This document shows positions 26,272-38,640 of a DNA stretch of 64,000 nt, in pieces. The notes beneath the pieces are model-generated. The model searched no databases and was not told where the DNA came from. It was given only the letters and a program-made list of their open reading frames with translations. This stretch comes from Magicicada septendecula. Taxonomy: Eukaryota; Arthropoda; Insecta; Hemiptera; Cicadidae. A program made the translations under genes and the position numbers. The DNA lies in NCBI GenBank assembly GCA_034769895.1, contig CM068367.1:693998654-694062653 (forward strand). The letters run 5' to 3'. Position 1 is the stretch's first letter. The number at the start of each line of letters is the position of its first letter.

Positions 26272-26826
26272 TTTGTCCCCCAAAATGATTTCCAGAATTG
26301 TTTCATAGAATTTGTGAAATCATTTTGTATGCCCCTACTAAACGTTTATCAAAAGGTTTGTTTACATTTTGTGCGACCTACTTTAGTACAATGTGGTCAA
26401 AACTAGTTTCTTTAGTTGTCACTTTCACTTTCTCCCCCTAGATCCGCTATACTATACAACTCGCACCCTCTATTCTAAATTAACATAATACAAACGTCAC
26501 TTGTCAACAATATAGGCATACTATTTAAACAATCACTGTCCCCTTTAAATTTACATTACTTTATATTCTTATAACATTATATTAGATTACACCTTTTGTT
26601 TTCTTGTCCATTTAGTTATACACACAAAATTTTCTTTGTACGTTCTTCACATACACAATATTCACGTTATGTTAACTACATATAAACTTTGTCCATATTA
26701 AGTTATTTATATACATATTCTTTCGTGTTAAAGTAGTTATATACATACATTTTTTTTTCAAGTCAAGTTCATGACATACATAATTCATGTCAAGTTAAAT
26801 TAATTACATACATATTTCATGGAATT

Positions 26827-27120
26827 TTAATATAATTTTATTTTCAAATCCCCATTAATTATATTCTCAAATTTAAGTAACATTTCACGATTATCGGCGC
26901 GTGTATCATTCTGAGCATGATTATGATCATTTCTTTCTTCGGAGCTACGCAATTTTGGTCTTTTCACCCTTTCCTTTACAGATTCTTCTGGACTGTCAGT
27001 ATCAATAGGCTGTATCAGTCTTACATCTTCTTCACTTGATATCTTACTCCTTCCTGTTCTCTTTTGTTTCACAGACTTAGGAATGTCACATATTTTGATT
27101 CTGGGTACAGTCTGCTCCCG
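26827..27120 (-). pseudogene. C-terminal extension region, copy 2
   Basis: Apparently exact copy of 20996-21289 at +5831 bp. Confidence 0.5.
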
Positions 27121-27135
27121 TTTTCTATGTCATCC

Positions 27136-28649
27136 TCAGCCTCTTGCTTTCTCCCTAAAACGTTCTGCCACAACTTTCCTTTTTCTACTTCTTGTTTTTG
27201 TTACGTATTCTGGTTCTATACGCACCATCTCATAATTCTCATTTTCAAAGCATTCATAATTACTATCTTTAAACTTATTGTTTTTGTATCTCACCTTTTC
27301 ATTATCTCTCATTTCTTCTTTGTTTTCTGATAAATATCCGGCTCTTAATAAAGTCGCATGTTCGTCTAGTTCTTCTATACATAGGGTGTTGAACATGGTT
27401 TGTGTCTGAATGCAGCTCTTTGTGTCTTGATGGGCATTCATATGTATTTTTAATCTGTACTTTGTTTTGAAGTTTTTGTTACACTTGGAACAATTCCATG
27501 GGGCTTCATCACTATGAATTGTTAAGTGCCCTTGCAGGATGCCTCTTGACGTAAAACTGTGTCCACCCCGCTCACACACAAATGGTCTCTCTCTTAGATA
27601 ACTTGTCTTTAACTGTGCTGATACCGCTGACTTACTGCTAAACATTTTATGACGTGTGTGACATGAAAAAACAATGAGTTCTTCTTTTGGCACATGCGAC
27701 CTAGCATGAAGGTTCAACAAAGACTTTCTTTGAAATAAATTTTCACATTTATCACATTTTATCTGAGCTTGAGTCTGATGAAGTTCCATACAGTGTGTAT
27801 ACAATGCATTCCAATTCTTACAAACATAATCACACACGTGACATTGAAAACTGAAAAGTGCAGGTACAAAAATTTTAAAATCAGACTTTTTGAGTTTCTT
27901 AGATTGTCTGTATTTTTCTCCTTTACTGCTCGTTCTAATGGTTTATCATTACCATCACAGTCTTTATCTGCTACTTCACTTTCTTCATTCACTACTTCCT
28001 TTGCTTCCGACCTTAACTTCGTTGATATTTCTTTGTTTTCTCACTTAATCTCTTCGATTTGTTGATCTACCCATTCTCTGTGTTCGTTTACTTGTCGTGT
28101 TACGTATTGTTCCACTTTCTTCCTTATCTGGATGTTGTTTTCTTGTATACTCTCCTTAACCTCATAAATTCTTTTTTCCAGCTTCCTGGTGCTTTCTGTC
28201 AGTTGTTTTGTTTGTTTATTGTTTTCTTCTAGTTTTTGTGTTACTTGTGATATTTGTTCCGCTATTTGTTGTTTTGTGCTCTCCTCCAGTCGCGTTATTT
28301 GTTGTGTTAATTGTTCCATTATTTGTTGTGCTACTTTTGTGTTTTCCGTTATTAATTGTTTATTATTCTCTGCTAATAGTTGTAGTATTGTGGCCATGTC
28401 TATATTTACGTTTGCGTGTTGTATCGTACTTGTTGTGTTTTCTTCAGTTCGTCCCCTTGCCTCTAAAGGAGCCAATACGACTTCGTTCTCCGTTACTTCT
28501 TCAAATCTTTCTGTTTCACCCATCTGATTATTAATGTCAAATTCTACTTCATCACTACCATTTATACCGCCGTTACTTGCCATTGTAATTTCACTACTTT
28601 TAATTTTATTAAAATTCCTTAAATTTCTAGTCTTACTTCGAGTTAACAT
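27136..28649 (-). pseudogene. Zinc-finger protein, broken copy 3
   Basis: Apparently exact repeat of 21305-22818 at +5831 bp, with the same TGA after EEIK and the same 1-nt loss in the T run. Confidence 0.85.
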
Positions 28650-28748
28650 TAATTTTAAAATTTATATTATATTTCTTATTATCTAACTCATCTCATTCTG
28701 CTGAGCTTCTTTAAATATCTACTTTAAGCCCCACGTTGGGAGCCAAAT

Positions 28749-29046
28749 ATAACTCTTTTTTAAGTATGGTTATTATGCCACACGTTGGTTGTGTGAAATA
28801 TAACTTTTTCAACAACTGCACCACGTTGCTGGCGGCGACAAATATAACTTTTCGTTAAGCGTGCGTAAATTTCGACTGTTGACTAATTAATTTATTCAAG
28901 ACAGTATTGCATGTAATCAGTAATTACATTGATTTATTGTCACAAATTATATTTAGATATATTTATTACTGAATACTTCTACTCATTTTTTTTTTATTGA
29001 TTGATTAATTTACTTGGGCGCCAGAGCAGAGTAACTCAGGATTGTT
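28749..29046 (-). repeat. LTR stub d
   Basis: Copy of stub b at +5831 bp, joined to interior sequence at the same junction. Its primer site is at 28728-28745. Confidence 0.8.
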
Positions 29047-30143
29047 AAAACTGTGTCCACCCCGCTCACACACAAATGGTCTCTCTCTTAGATAACTTGT
29101 CTTTAACTGTGCTGATACCGCTGACTTACTGCTAAACATTTTATGACGTGTGTGACATGAAAAAACAATGAGTTCTTCTTTTGGCACATGCGACCTAGCA
29201 TGAAGGTTCAACAAAGACTTTCTTTGAAATAAATTTTCACATTTATCACATTTTATCTGAGCTTGAGTCTGATGAAGTTCCATACAGTGTGTATACAATG
29301 CATTCCAATTCTTACAAACATAATCACACACGTGACATTGAAAACTGAAAAGTGCAGGTACAAAAATTTTAAAATCAGACTTTTTGAGTTTCTTAGATTG
29401 TCTGTATTTTTCTCCTTTACTGCTCGTTCTAATGGTTTATCATTACCATCACAGTCTTTATCTGCTACTTCACTTTCTTCATTCACTACTTCCTTTGCTT
29501 CCGACCTTAACTTCGTTGATATTTCTTTGTTTTCTCACTTAATCTCTTCGATTTGTTGATCTACCCATTCTCTGTGTTCGTTTACTTGTCGTGTTACGTA
29601 TTGTTCCACTTTCTTCCTTATCTGGATGTTGTTTTCTTGTATACTCTCCTTAACCTCATAAATTCTTTTTTCCAGCTTCCTGGTGCTTTCTGTCAGTTGT
29701 TTTGTTTGTTTATTGTTTTCTTCTAGTTTTTGTGTTACTTGTGATATTTGTTCCGCTATTTGTTGTTTTGTGCTCTCCTCCAGTCGCGTTATTTGTTGTG
29801 TTAATTGTTCCATTATTTGTTGTGCTACTTTTGTGTTTTCCGTTATTAATTGTTTATTATTCTCTGCTAATAGTTGTAGTATTGTGGCCATGTCTATATT
29901 TACGTTTGCGTGTTGTATCGTACTTGTTGTGTTTTCTTCAGTTCGTCCCCTTGCCTCTAAAGGAGCCAATACGACTTCGTTCTCCGTTACTTCTTCAAAT
30001 CTTTCTGTTTCACCCATCTGATTATTAATGTCAAATTCTACTTCATCACTACCATTTATATCGCCGTTACTTGCCATTGTAATTTCACTACTTTTAATTT
30101 TATTAAAATTCCTTAAATTTCTAGTCTTACTTCGAGTTAACAT
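29047..30143 (-). pseudogene. Zinc-finger protein, truncated copy 4
   Basis: Copy of 23216-24312 at +5831 bp. Same C-terminal truncation into the LTR stub. Confidence 0.85.
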
Positions 30144-30242
30144 TATTTTTAAAATTTATATTATATTTCTTATTATCTAACTCATCTCATTCTGCTGAGC
30201 TTCTTTAAATATCTACTTTAAGCCCCACGTTGGGAGCCAAAT

Positions 30243-32102
30243 ATAACTCTTTTTTAAGTATGGTTATTATGCCACACGTTGGTTGTGTGAAATATAACTT
30301 TTTCAACAACTGCACCACGTTGCTGACGGCGACAAATATAACTTTTCGTTAAGCGTGCGTAAATTTCGACTGTTGACTAATTAATTTATTCAAGACAGTA
30401 TTGCATGTAATCAGTAATTACATTGATTTATTGTCACAAATTATATTTAGATATATTTATTACTGAATACTTCTACTCATTTTTTTTTTATTGATTGATT
30501 AATTTACTTGGGCGCCAGAGCAGAGTATCTCAGGATTGTTATGAAATAATAACACTTCATAATACATTTTAGGTTGTGTATGACATTATATGCCATAAAT
30601 ACGTCTACATATATTAATAAAACTTCGTTCAGATACTAAGATTTATATTGTTATCTTCTTATTACATATTACATATGAGAATTAATCATTAATATCATCT
30701 TTCAAATCTATACTCATTACTATTCTTTATAATTAATAACAAAAAAAATTATTAATATCTCTAGCTTATGGATTCTTCAGAATCATAATAATCAAGTATT
30801 ATTCAAATGAGCAATCAGTAGATTCAAATTTACTCCCTTAACACATTTAAATCTTCAATACTAATCAAAACATATATGTATCATAAATTCTTAACTACTA
30901 TGAAATTCTATAATCTTCAATAGATTCAATTATTCAACTTCGTTACCATTTCTATAATTATTATAACTTGTTTCCTTACTTTACTATACAATAACTCCCC
31001 AAACATGTCATATAGCATAAATTGTAATAGTTAGTATCTGAACTCGTGGGTCTTTTGAGAATGAGATGAGTTAATTTTTTTTTTTAGATGCAAATTCTAT
31101 GTTAATTTATTGAGTAGTGAATCACAAATGATATACTGTTACTTGTTGCTGGATTCCAAGTAAAAGGATGATGAACTGTAATCCTGCGTTGAACATCGCA
31201 CTACACTTTGCACTAATCACGCTTGATTAAACCTTCTTTATTTACTTCACTCGCTCGCGTTAGTACTAAACGTCGCGCACATATAAATAAGTATACTTCT
31301 TGCTGCAATCTATGCGCACAAATTAAACATCTTCTGGTCCATACGTACTATCGCGCACACATATAAAATAAACTTCTTGATGACTGTAATTCTTTCTCAA
31401 CTATTTAACCGAGTTAATCTATTGATTTGAACTTAGAATTATAGTATTAAAATGCTCACATCGAGTGACACAGGTTTCCCGTATTTTGCATGAAAATTAA
31501 ACTTAGACTTCCCCTTTTTGTTTGCTTCACTTGTTTTTTATAGTTTTATGAGTCCTTCCCTCACTACAGCTCTTGTTGATCATCTACCATTGGCTTGACT
31601 TTGAAATATTTGCCGGTAATTTCGAACATACCCATTCCGGTGCTGTATCTTTTTCGCGCTCACTACCGACGCTATCCGTGATTGGTTGCCAGAGAGCGTG
31701 GGATAAACTTACGCGGACGTTCATTAGACTCCTAAAAAGTGACGCTACTTTCTAAAATAGTCATACTTATTGGCGTGTCATCTATTGTCTCTTGAAGGAC
31801 ACAGTACCATTAACCTAACGGTACATGGGCGTTTTTTGCTGGATTTACTCTACAAAACATTTTATGCTTTTATGACATGTAAGGGTGTTTTGGGTCTATT
31901 GTAACTTATTTTGTCGGCGCCTGACTGTCGCATAGTCGAGCCTCTCTTGATTCAAATTTTCATTTATATTTTACTTATATCTATGTACATTTCAATGCTT
32001 TATATTATTATATATTGTTATAGTTACCATTAATAGTTGATTTATTATTTTATGTGTTTATATACATATTAAATTAATACACATGTTCACAGTAACGTTT
32101 CA
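30243..32102 (-). repeat. LTR copy e
   Basis: Complete LTR of 1860 bp, preceded by a primer site at 30222-30239. No difference from copy c was noticed. Confidence 0.82.
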
Positions 32103-32657
32103 TTTGTCCCCCAAAATGATTTCCAGAATTGTTTCATAGAATTTGTGAAATCATTTTGTATGCCCCTACTAAACGTTTATCAAAAGGTTTGTTTACATTT
32201 TGTGCGACCTACTTTAGTACAATGTGGTCAAAACTAGTTTCTTTAGTTGTCACTTTCACTTTCTCCCCCTAGATCCGCTATACTATACAACTCGCACCCT
32301 CTATTCTAAATTAACATAATACAAACGTCACTTGTCAACAATATAGGCATACTATTTAAACAATCACTGTCCCCTTTAAATTTACATTACTTTATATTCT
32401 TATAACATTATATTAGATTACACCTTTTGTTTTCTTGTCCATTTAGTTATACACACAAAATTTTCTTTGTACGTTCTTCACATACACAATATTCACGTTA
32501 TGTTAACTACATATAAACTTTGTCCATATTAAGTTATTTATATACATATTCTTTCGTGTTAAAGTAGTTATATACATACATTTTTTTTTCAAGTCAAGTT
32601 CATGACATACATAATTCATGTCAAGTTAAATTAATTACATACATATTTCATGGAATT

Positions 32658-32951
32658 TTAATATAATTTTATTTTCAAATCCCCATTAATTATATTCTCA
32701 AATTTAAGTAACATTTCACGATTATCGGCGCGTGTATCATTCTGAGCATGATTATGATCATTTCTTTCTTCGGAGCTACGCAATTTTGGTCTTTTCACCC
32801 TTTCCTTTACAGATTCTTCTGGACTGTCAGTATCAATAGGCTGTATCAGTCTTACATCTTCTTCACTTGATATCTTACTCCTTCCTGTTCTCTTTTGTTT
32901 CACAGACTTAGGAATGTCACATATTTTGATTCTGGGTACAGTCTGCTCCCG
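32658..32951 (-). pseudogene. C-terminal extension region, copy 3
   Basis: Third copy of 20996-21289 at +11662 bp. It lies in frame beyond two stops after the intact 482-residue frame, so it could be translated only by readthrough. Confidence 0.5.
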
Positions 32952-32966
32952 TTTTCTATGTCATCC

Positions 32967-34415
32967 TCAGCCTCTTGCTTTCTCCCTAAAACGTTCTGCC
33001 ACAACTTTCCTTTTTCTACTTCTTGTTTTTGTTACGTATTCTGGTTCTATACGCACCATCTCATAATTCTCATTTTTAAAGCATTCATAATTACTATCTT
33101 TAAACTTATTGTTTTTGTATCTCACCTTTTCATTATCTCTCATTTCTTCTTTGTTTTCTGATAAATATCCGGCTCTTAATAAAGTCGCATGTTCATCTAA
33201 TTCTTCTATACATGGGGTGTTGAACATGGTTTGTGTCTGAATGCAGCTCTTTGTGTCTTGATGGGCATTCATATGTATTTTTAATCTGTACTTTGTTTTG
33301 AAGTTTTTGTTACACTTGGAACAATTCCATGGGGCTTCATCACTATGAATTGTTAAGTGCCCTTGCAGGATGCCTCTTGACGTAAAACTGTGTCCACCCC
33401 GCTCACACACAAATGGTCTCTCTCTTAGATAACTTGTCTTTAACTGTGCTGATACCGCTGACTTACTGCTAAACATTTTATGACGTGTGTGACATGAAAA
33501 AACAATGAGTTCTTCTTTTGGCACATGCGACCTAGAATGAAGGTTCAACAAAGACTTTCTTTGAAATAAATTTTCACATTTATCACATTTTATCTGAGCT
33601 TGAGTCTGATGAAGTTCCATACAGTGTGTATACAATGCATTCCAATTCTTACAAACATAATCACACACGTGACATTGAAAACTGAAAAGTGCAGGTACAA
33701 AAATTTTAAAATCAGACTTTTTGAGTTTCTTAGATTGTCTGTATTTTTTCTCCTTTACTGCTCGTTCTAATGGTTTATCATTACCATCACAGTCTTTATC
33801 TGCTACTTCACTTTCTTCATTCACTACTTCCTTTGCTTCCGACCTTAACTTCGTTGATATTTCTTTGTTTTCTCGCTTAATCTCTTCGATTTGTTGATCT
33901 ACCCGTTCTCTGTGTTCGTTTACTTGTCGTGTTACGTATTGTTCCACTTTCTTCCTTATCTGGATGTTGTTTTCTTGTATGCTCTCCTTAACCTCATAAA
34001 TTCTTTTTTCCAGCTTCCTGGTGCTTTCTGTCAGTTGTTTTGTTTGTTTATTGTTTTCTTCTAGTTTTTGTGTTACTTGTGATATTTGTTCCGCTATTTG
34101 TTGTTTTGTGCTCTCCTCCAGTCGCGTAATTTGTTGTGTTAATTGTTCCATTATTTGTTGTGCTACTTTTGTGTTTTCCGTTATTAATTGTTTATTATTC
34201 TCTGCTAATAGTTGTAGTATTGTGGCCATGTCTATATTTACGTTTGTGTGTTGTATCGTACTTGTTGTGTTTTCTTCAGTTCGTCCCCTTGCCTCTAAAG
34301 GAGCCAATACGACTTCGTTCTCCGTTACTTCTTCAAATCTTTCTGTTTCACCCATCTGATTATTAATGTCAAATTCTACTTCATCACTACCATTTATATC
34401 GCCGTTACTTGCCAT
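32967..34415 (-). CDS. Coiled-coil/C2H2 zinc-finger protein carried by the LTR element, intact frame
   Basis: An uninterrupted frame of 482 codons beginning MASNGDINGSDEV. Residues about 60-190 form a long coiled coil with repeats such as QLTQQITRLEES, KLEENNKQTKQL and STRKLEKRIYEVKES. From about 248 come C2H2 fingers. CHVCDYVCKNWNALYTH...H and CDKCENLFQRKSLLNLH...H are complete. A third (SCHTRHKMF...) and a fourth (VCERGGHSF...HLTIH) have lost one Cys. The fifth, CSKCNKNFKTKYRLKIH...H, is complete. The tail is basic (TRSRKRKVV). Other copies start 22 codons earlier with MLTRSKTRNLRNF, a segment deleted here with the leader, so Met1 is the first available. No protease, reverse transcriptase or CCHC knuckle follows. 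The coiled coil may be retroelement Gag N-terminus (compare 40669-41046) fused to captured host fingers. Expression is unknown. Confidence 0.72.
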   Translation of the reverse strand: MASNGDINGSDEVEFDINNQMGETERFEEVTENEVVLAPLEARGRTEENTTSTIQHTNVNIDMATILQLLAENNKQLITENTKVAQQIMEQLTQQITRLEESTKQQIAEQISQVTQKLEENNKQTKQLTESTRKLEKRIYEVKESIQENNIQIRKKVEQYVTRQVNEHRERVDQQIEEIKRENKEISTKLRSEAKEVVNEESEVADKDCDGNDKPLERAVKEKKYRQSKKLKKSDFKIFVPALFSFQCHVCDYVCKNWNALYTHCMELHQTQAQIKCDKCENLFQRKSLLNLHSRSHVPKEELIVFSCHTRHKMFSSKSAVSAQLKTSYLRERPFVCERGGHSFTSRGILQGHLTIHSDEAPWNCSKCNKNFKTKYRLKIHMNAHQDTKSCIQTQTMFNTPCIEELDEHATLLRAGYLSENKEEMRDNEKVRYKNNKFKDSNYECFKNENYEMVRIEPEYVTKTRSRKRKVVAERFREKARG

Positions 34416-34420
34416 TGTAA

Positions 34421-35991
34421 CTACTGACTAACTACTATTACTGAATACTTCTACTCATTTTCTTTTATTGATTAATTAATTTACTTGGGCGCCGGAGCAG
34501 AATATCTCAGGCTTGTTATGAAATAATAACACTTTGTTCAGATACTAAGATTTATATTGTTATCTTCTTATTACATAATACGAAGAATTAGTCATTAATA
34601 TCATCTTTCAAATCTATACTCATTACTATTCTTTATAATTAATAACAACAAAATTATTAATATCTCTAGCTTATGGATTCTTCAAAATCATAATAATCAA
34701 GTATTATTCAAATGAGCAATCAGTAGATTCAAATTTACTCCCTTAACACATTTAAATTTTCAATATTAGTCAAAGCATATATGTATCATAAATTCTTAAC
34801 TAGTATGAACTTCTATAATCTTCAATAGATTCAATTATTCAACTTCGTTACCATTTCCATAATTAATATAACTTGTTTCCTTACTTTTACAAACATGTCA
34901 TATAGCATAAATTGTAATAGTTAGTATCTGAACTCGTGGGTCTTTTGAGAATGAGATGAGTTATTTTTTTTTTAGATGCAAATTCTATGTTAATTTATTG
35001 AGTAGTGAATCACAAATGATATACTGTTACTTGTTGCTGGATTCCAAGTAAAAGGATGATCAACTGTAATCCTGCGTTGAACATCGCACTACACTTTGCA
35101 CTAATCACGCTTGATTAAACCTTCTTTATTTACTTCATTCACTCACGTTAGTACTAAATGTCGCACACATATAAATAAGTATACTTCTTGCTGCAATCTA
35201 TGCGCACAAGTTAAACATCTTCTGGTCTATACATACTATCGCGCACACATATAAAATAAACTTCTTGATGACTGTAATTCTTTCTCAACTATTTAACCGA
35301 GTTAGTCTATCGATTTGAACTTAGAATTATAGTATTAAAATGCTCACATCGAGTGACACAGGTTTCCCTTGTTTTGCATGAAAATTAAACTCAGACTTCC
35401 CCTTTTTGTTTGCTTCACTTGTTTTTTATAGTTTTCCGAGTCCTTCCCTCACTACAGCTCTTGTTGATCATCTACCATTGTCTTGACTTTGAAATATTTG
35501 CCGGTAATTTCGAACGTACCCATTCCGGTGCTGTATTTTTTTCGCGCTCACTACCGACGCTATCCGTGATTGGTTGCCAGAGAGCGGGCGATAAACTTAC
35601 GCGGACATTTGTTAGACTCCTAAAAAGTGACGCTACTTTCTATCAATAGTCATACTTATTGGCGTGTCATCTATTGTCTCTTGAAGGACACAGTACCATT
35701 AACCTAACGGTACATGGGCGTTTTTTGCTGGATTTACTCTACAAAACATTTTATGCTTTTATGACATGTAAGCGTGTTTTGGGTCTATTGTAACTTATTT
35801 TGTCGGCGCCTGACTGTCGCATAGTCGAGCCTCTCTTGATTCAAATTTTCATTTATATTTTACTTATATCTATGTACATTTCAATGCTTTATATTATTAT
35901 ATATTGTTATAGTTACCATTAATAGTTGATTTATTATTTTATGTGTTTATATACATATTAAATTAATACACATGTTCACAGTAACGTTTCA
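34421..35991 (-). repeat. LTR copy f (outer 5-prime LTR, truncated)
   Basis: Diverged LTR of about 1571 bp. Its inner end, the primer site and the leader are missing, so it abuts the start codon of the intact frame. It has several small indels relative to c and e, and ends GTAACGTTTCA at 35991 next to the CTGCT duplication. Confidence 0.8.
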
Positions 35992-35996
35992 CTGCT
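35992..35996. repeat. LTR-array target-site duplication, right
   Basis: CTGCT, matching 18578-18582. Confidence 0.8.
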
Positions 35997-36975
35997 ACCT
36001 TCTACTATTCTCTTTATAACACAACTTCAATAATTGAGTATCCATCTTTTGATGTCTGCTCTTCTTTTTATAACATATAGCTTATTTAGGTTTTGTTTAT
36101 CCCTTTAACTTTACTAAGTTAATATTTTAACACTAACATTCTTTATAACAGTTACTTATTCTTATATTTTTTGAACATGATACCTTATTCTATCTTACTT
36201 ACTAGTGTTTTGTCTTTGTCAAAACTAATTTCTATCACCGTACACCTACTTAATGTATTTTGATATATTGTTTATTATGCTAAGCACTTGTCCTTCACAC
36301 CTTTTACTTTCATATTATTTATTACTGGTAATTGACTTTCTTTATTTATACATTTTTACACATGCACTTGTGTTGCTTTGCTTTACCTAGTGTTTGTTAC
36401 CTTATTGTTTTTTTCCTCGTTATGCACTGTTATATGGTTTTGGCAAGATGTACTTAGTATTATTCAAGATATTGGTTGTTAAAACCATCACTAATTATCA
36501 CTTAGTGTTGTTCACTTATTGTTTTTTTGTAACTCACTCCCTACCTACTTTATGCACTCTTGGTTCAATTTAATATGAATGTTATGATTATCAGACTAGC
36601 TCTATCACGTTTTATTCTCTATACATTTATTTATTATCATTTGATTTCATTGTTCTGTTTATTTACTATTTGTCTACTTAATATTTAGTCTACACTTACA
36701 TACATAGAATTCTATTATTTCTGCTGGTGGTTTGTACCTTCAAGGTTCAATTATTCATTTAATTATTGTAAATTTTATGACATTTTTATCATAGGTTTAA
36801 TTACATTTATTTGGTCATTTGGCCAATCACTTGGGTGTGGTTATTGTCATTGTCTAGTCTAAGTTAATGTCATTATTTTGCTATTTATTAAAATTGTCAA
36901 TTTTCTCATCTTATCTCTTCTTAGCTGCATGTTTTCTCTTTATATTATAAGGTATTCCCTCCCTTTTACTGGTCC
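35997..36975. other. No gene recognised
   Basis: T-rich plus strand with no coding signal or transposon end. Flank of the LTR array. Confidence 0.4.
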
Positions 36976-36979
36976 TAAA

Positions 36980-37850
36980 AGAGCTCTATGCACTCTGTCA
37001 ACTAATCCTAAAGGTAACCAAGAAACCCGATCGCTTGCTACTCAGCTGGACAGTGCAACATCTACAGTTATGTTTATTGTATGCTTGATTATTATATCGA
37101 GATATGCATCACATCTTGAACCAGTTGTGAACAAGTTACAAAAGGTAGACTGTGATTTACATAATGTACATAAATACGTGAAGACTGATTTAGTTAGAGT
37201 GTTCCGAAAGCACAGAGATAAAAATGCAGAGGAATTTGCTGAGCTATTCATGGAAGTCACAGCAATTTGTGAAAAGTTGGATATTGATGTAAAGATACCA
37301 CGACTAGCTGAAAGGCAAAAGCGCCGATCAAATTCAAACGTACAAACTTCTTCCCCTTTGGATTATTTCAGAATTGTCATTTTCATTCCCTACTTGGGAT
37401 TCCCTATTAACTTCTCTCAATACAAGATTTGGGGAAACCAATGAAACTCCATTAAAGGCTGGTATTTTACATCCTCTTCATTTGAAAAAAGAGAAGAAAG
37501 GAGTTTATATAGAGCCTGGTACGACGTGTGGAAAAGCAAGGAATGCTGTGAAAATGTGAAAATTTCTGATCTTCTTCATGAAACTATATTTTTTCCAGCC
37601 GTAAGAAAGATGCTTGTCTACTACCAGACAATACCTCCAATGACCTGCACAGTGGAGAGGTCTTTTAGTACACTTCGCCATGTAAAAATTTGGCTTAGAA
37701 GTACAATGTCAGAGGATCATCTTTCAAACCTCTGTCTTCTTAGTGTTCATAAAGAAAGAGTGAAAGGACTGAACTTAGAGGTTAAAACTGTAAACAGATT
37801 CGCTGAAAGCAAAAGAAACCTACAATTTGTATTTTCTGAGAAATATTAGT
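36980..37850 (+). pseudogene. hAT transposase remnant (C-terminal part)
   Basis: Two frames joined by a shift near 37440-37530. The first has TRSLATQLDSATSTVMFIVC, then ASHLEPVVNKLQKVDCDLHNV and ERQKRRSNS, typical of hAT transposases of the group that includes the 52-kDa protein-kinase-inhibitor repressor. The second ends with the dimerisation block CTVERSFSTLRHVKIWLRST and NLCLLSVHKERV. The N-terminal half and any terminal repeats were not found, so this is a truncated copy, possibly cut by the Penelope remnant downstream. Confidence 0.8.
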
Positions 37851-38239
37851 GCAATGAAAAATATATGTAACACTTAATCCTAATTTTATTCAGTTGAATT
37901 CTGCCAATTCTAGATAATATTTATAATGATAGCTACTATTCTATAATATTTATAATGATAGATACTATTTTTGCAAATCACGATGATAATATTAAAATAA
38001 ATTCTTAAAATATAATACTAACTCTTTTTGTTATCCCTGACCAATATGCATGTTTCTTCACTAATATTTGTATCTCAGTAAAATTGTTAAAAGCTGCAAA
38101 TAATAAGCCTAGAAAAATTACACTACTCTAGAAGCTAACCCTTTTGCCTTTTGGTGCTCTGTGTTTTCTTCTTATATATATAATTTTCGCCCCCCCCCCG
38201 AAAAATTTTACATGGGGGCCCATGAGTGGAAGTATACTC

Positions 38240-38640
38240 TTTACCATGTATAAAGGAAACAACAGACATAATAGAGAGAACACTCAAGAAACATCACATC
38301 AGGACAACATTCAACATGTCTTTCCACAAAGTCCTAAGGACTACATACACCTAGAGGGACAAGGTGTATACCAAATACTGTGCAAAAACTAGGACCGACT
38401 TTATATCGGCCACTCTAGAAGAAATATCTGTCAACACGTCCACAAACAATAATTGCCAGTAGAAAAACAAGAAGACAACACATCCCTGAGGAAACATACC
38501 AAAGAAACAGGACACACTTTTGGTTTCAAAAATACAAAAATCTTGGCTCGAACTAACAATAAGAATATCAGATAGTACAGGGAAGGCATGGAGATCTACC
38601 AGAAGAGGGAGGCAGCGGTCAACAACAGAAATTAATCTAC
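38240..38640 (+). pseudogene. Second Penelope-like GIY-YIG endonuclease remnant
   Basis: After STMSFHKVLRTT-like text the plus strand gives GVYQILCKN, a stop, then LYIGHSRRNICQHVHK, the GIY and YIG halves of a Penelope endonuclease with its Arg and His residues. It continues to TKETGHTFGFKNTKILA and YREGMEIYQKREAAVNNRN, the usual C-terminus. At least three in-frame stops show decay. It is unrelated in sequence detail to the copy at 17801, so two Penelope lineages are present. Confidence 0.7.

Larger units (their letters stand above)
18583..35991 (-). mobile_element. 17.4-kb complex LTR retroelement array (non-autonomous, zinc-finger carrier)
   Basis: The whole block is flanked by CTGCT duplications and so entered as one insertion that later expanded. 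On the minus strand the order is partial LTR (34421-35991), intact zinc-finger region, LTR (30243-32102), truncated zinc-finger copy, LTR stub (28749-29046), broken zinc-finger copy, LTR (24412-26271), truncated copy, LTR stub (22918-23215), broken copy, and LTR (18583-20440). LTRs begin TGAAACGTTAC and end AGTTAT on the element strand. A purine tract and a tRNA-Lys-type primer site stand at the expected places. I saw no reverse transcriptase, RNase H or integrase text, so mobility would depend on another element. The stretch from about 19978 to 33075 repeats with an apparently exact 5831-bp period. Confidence 0.85.
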
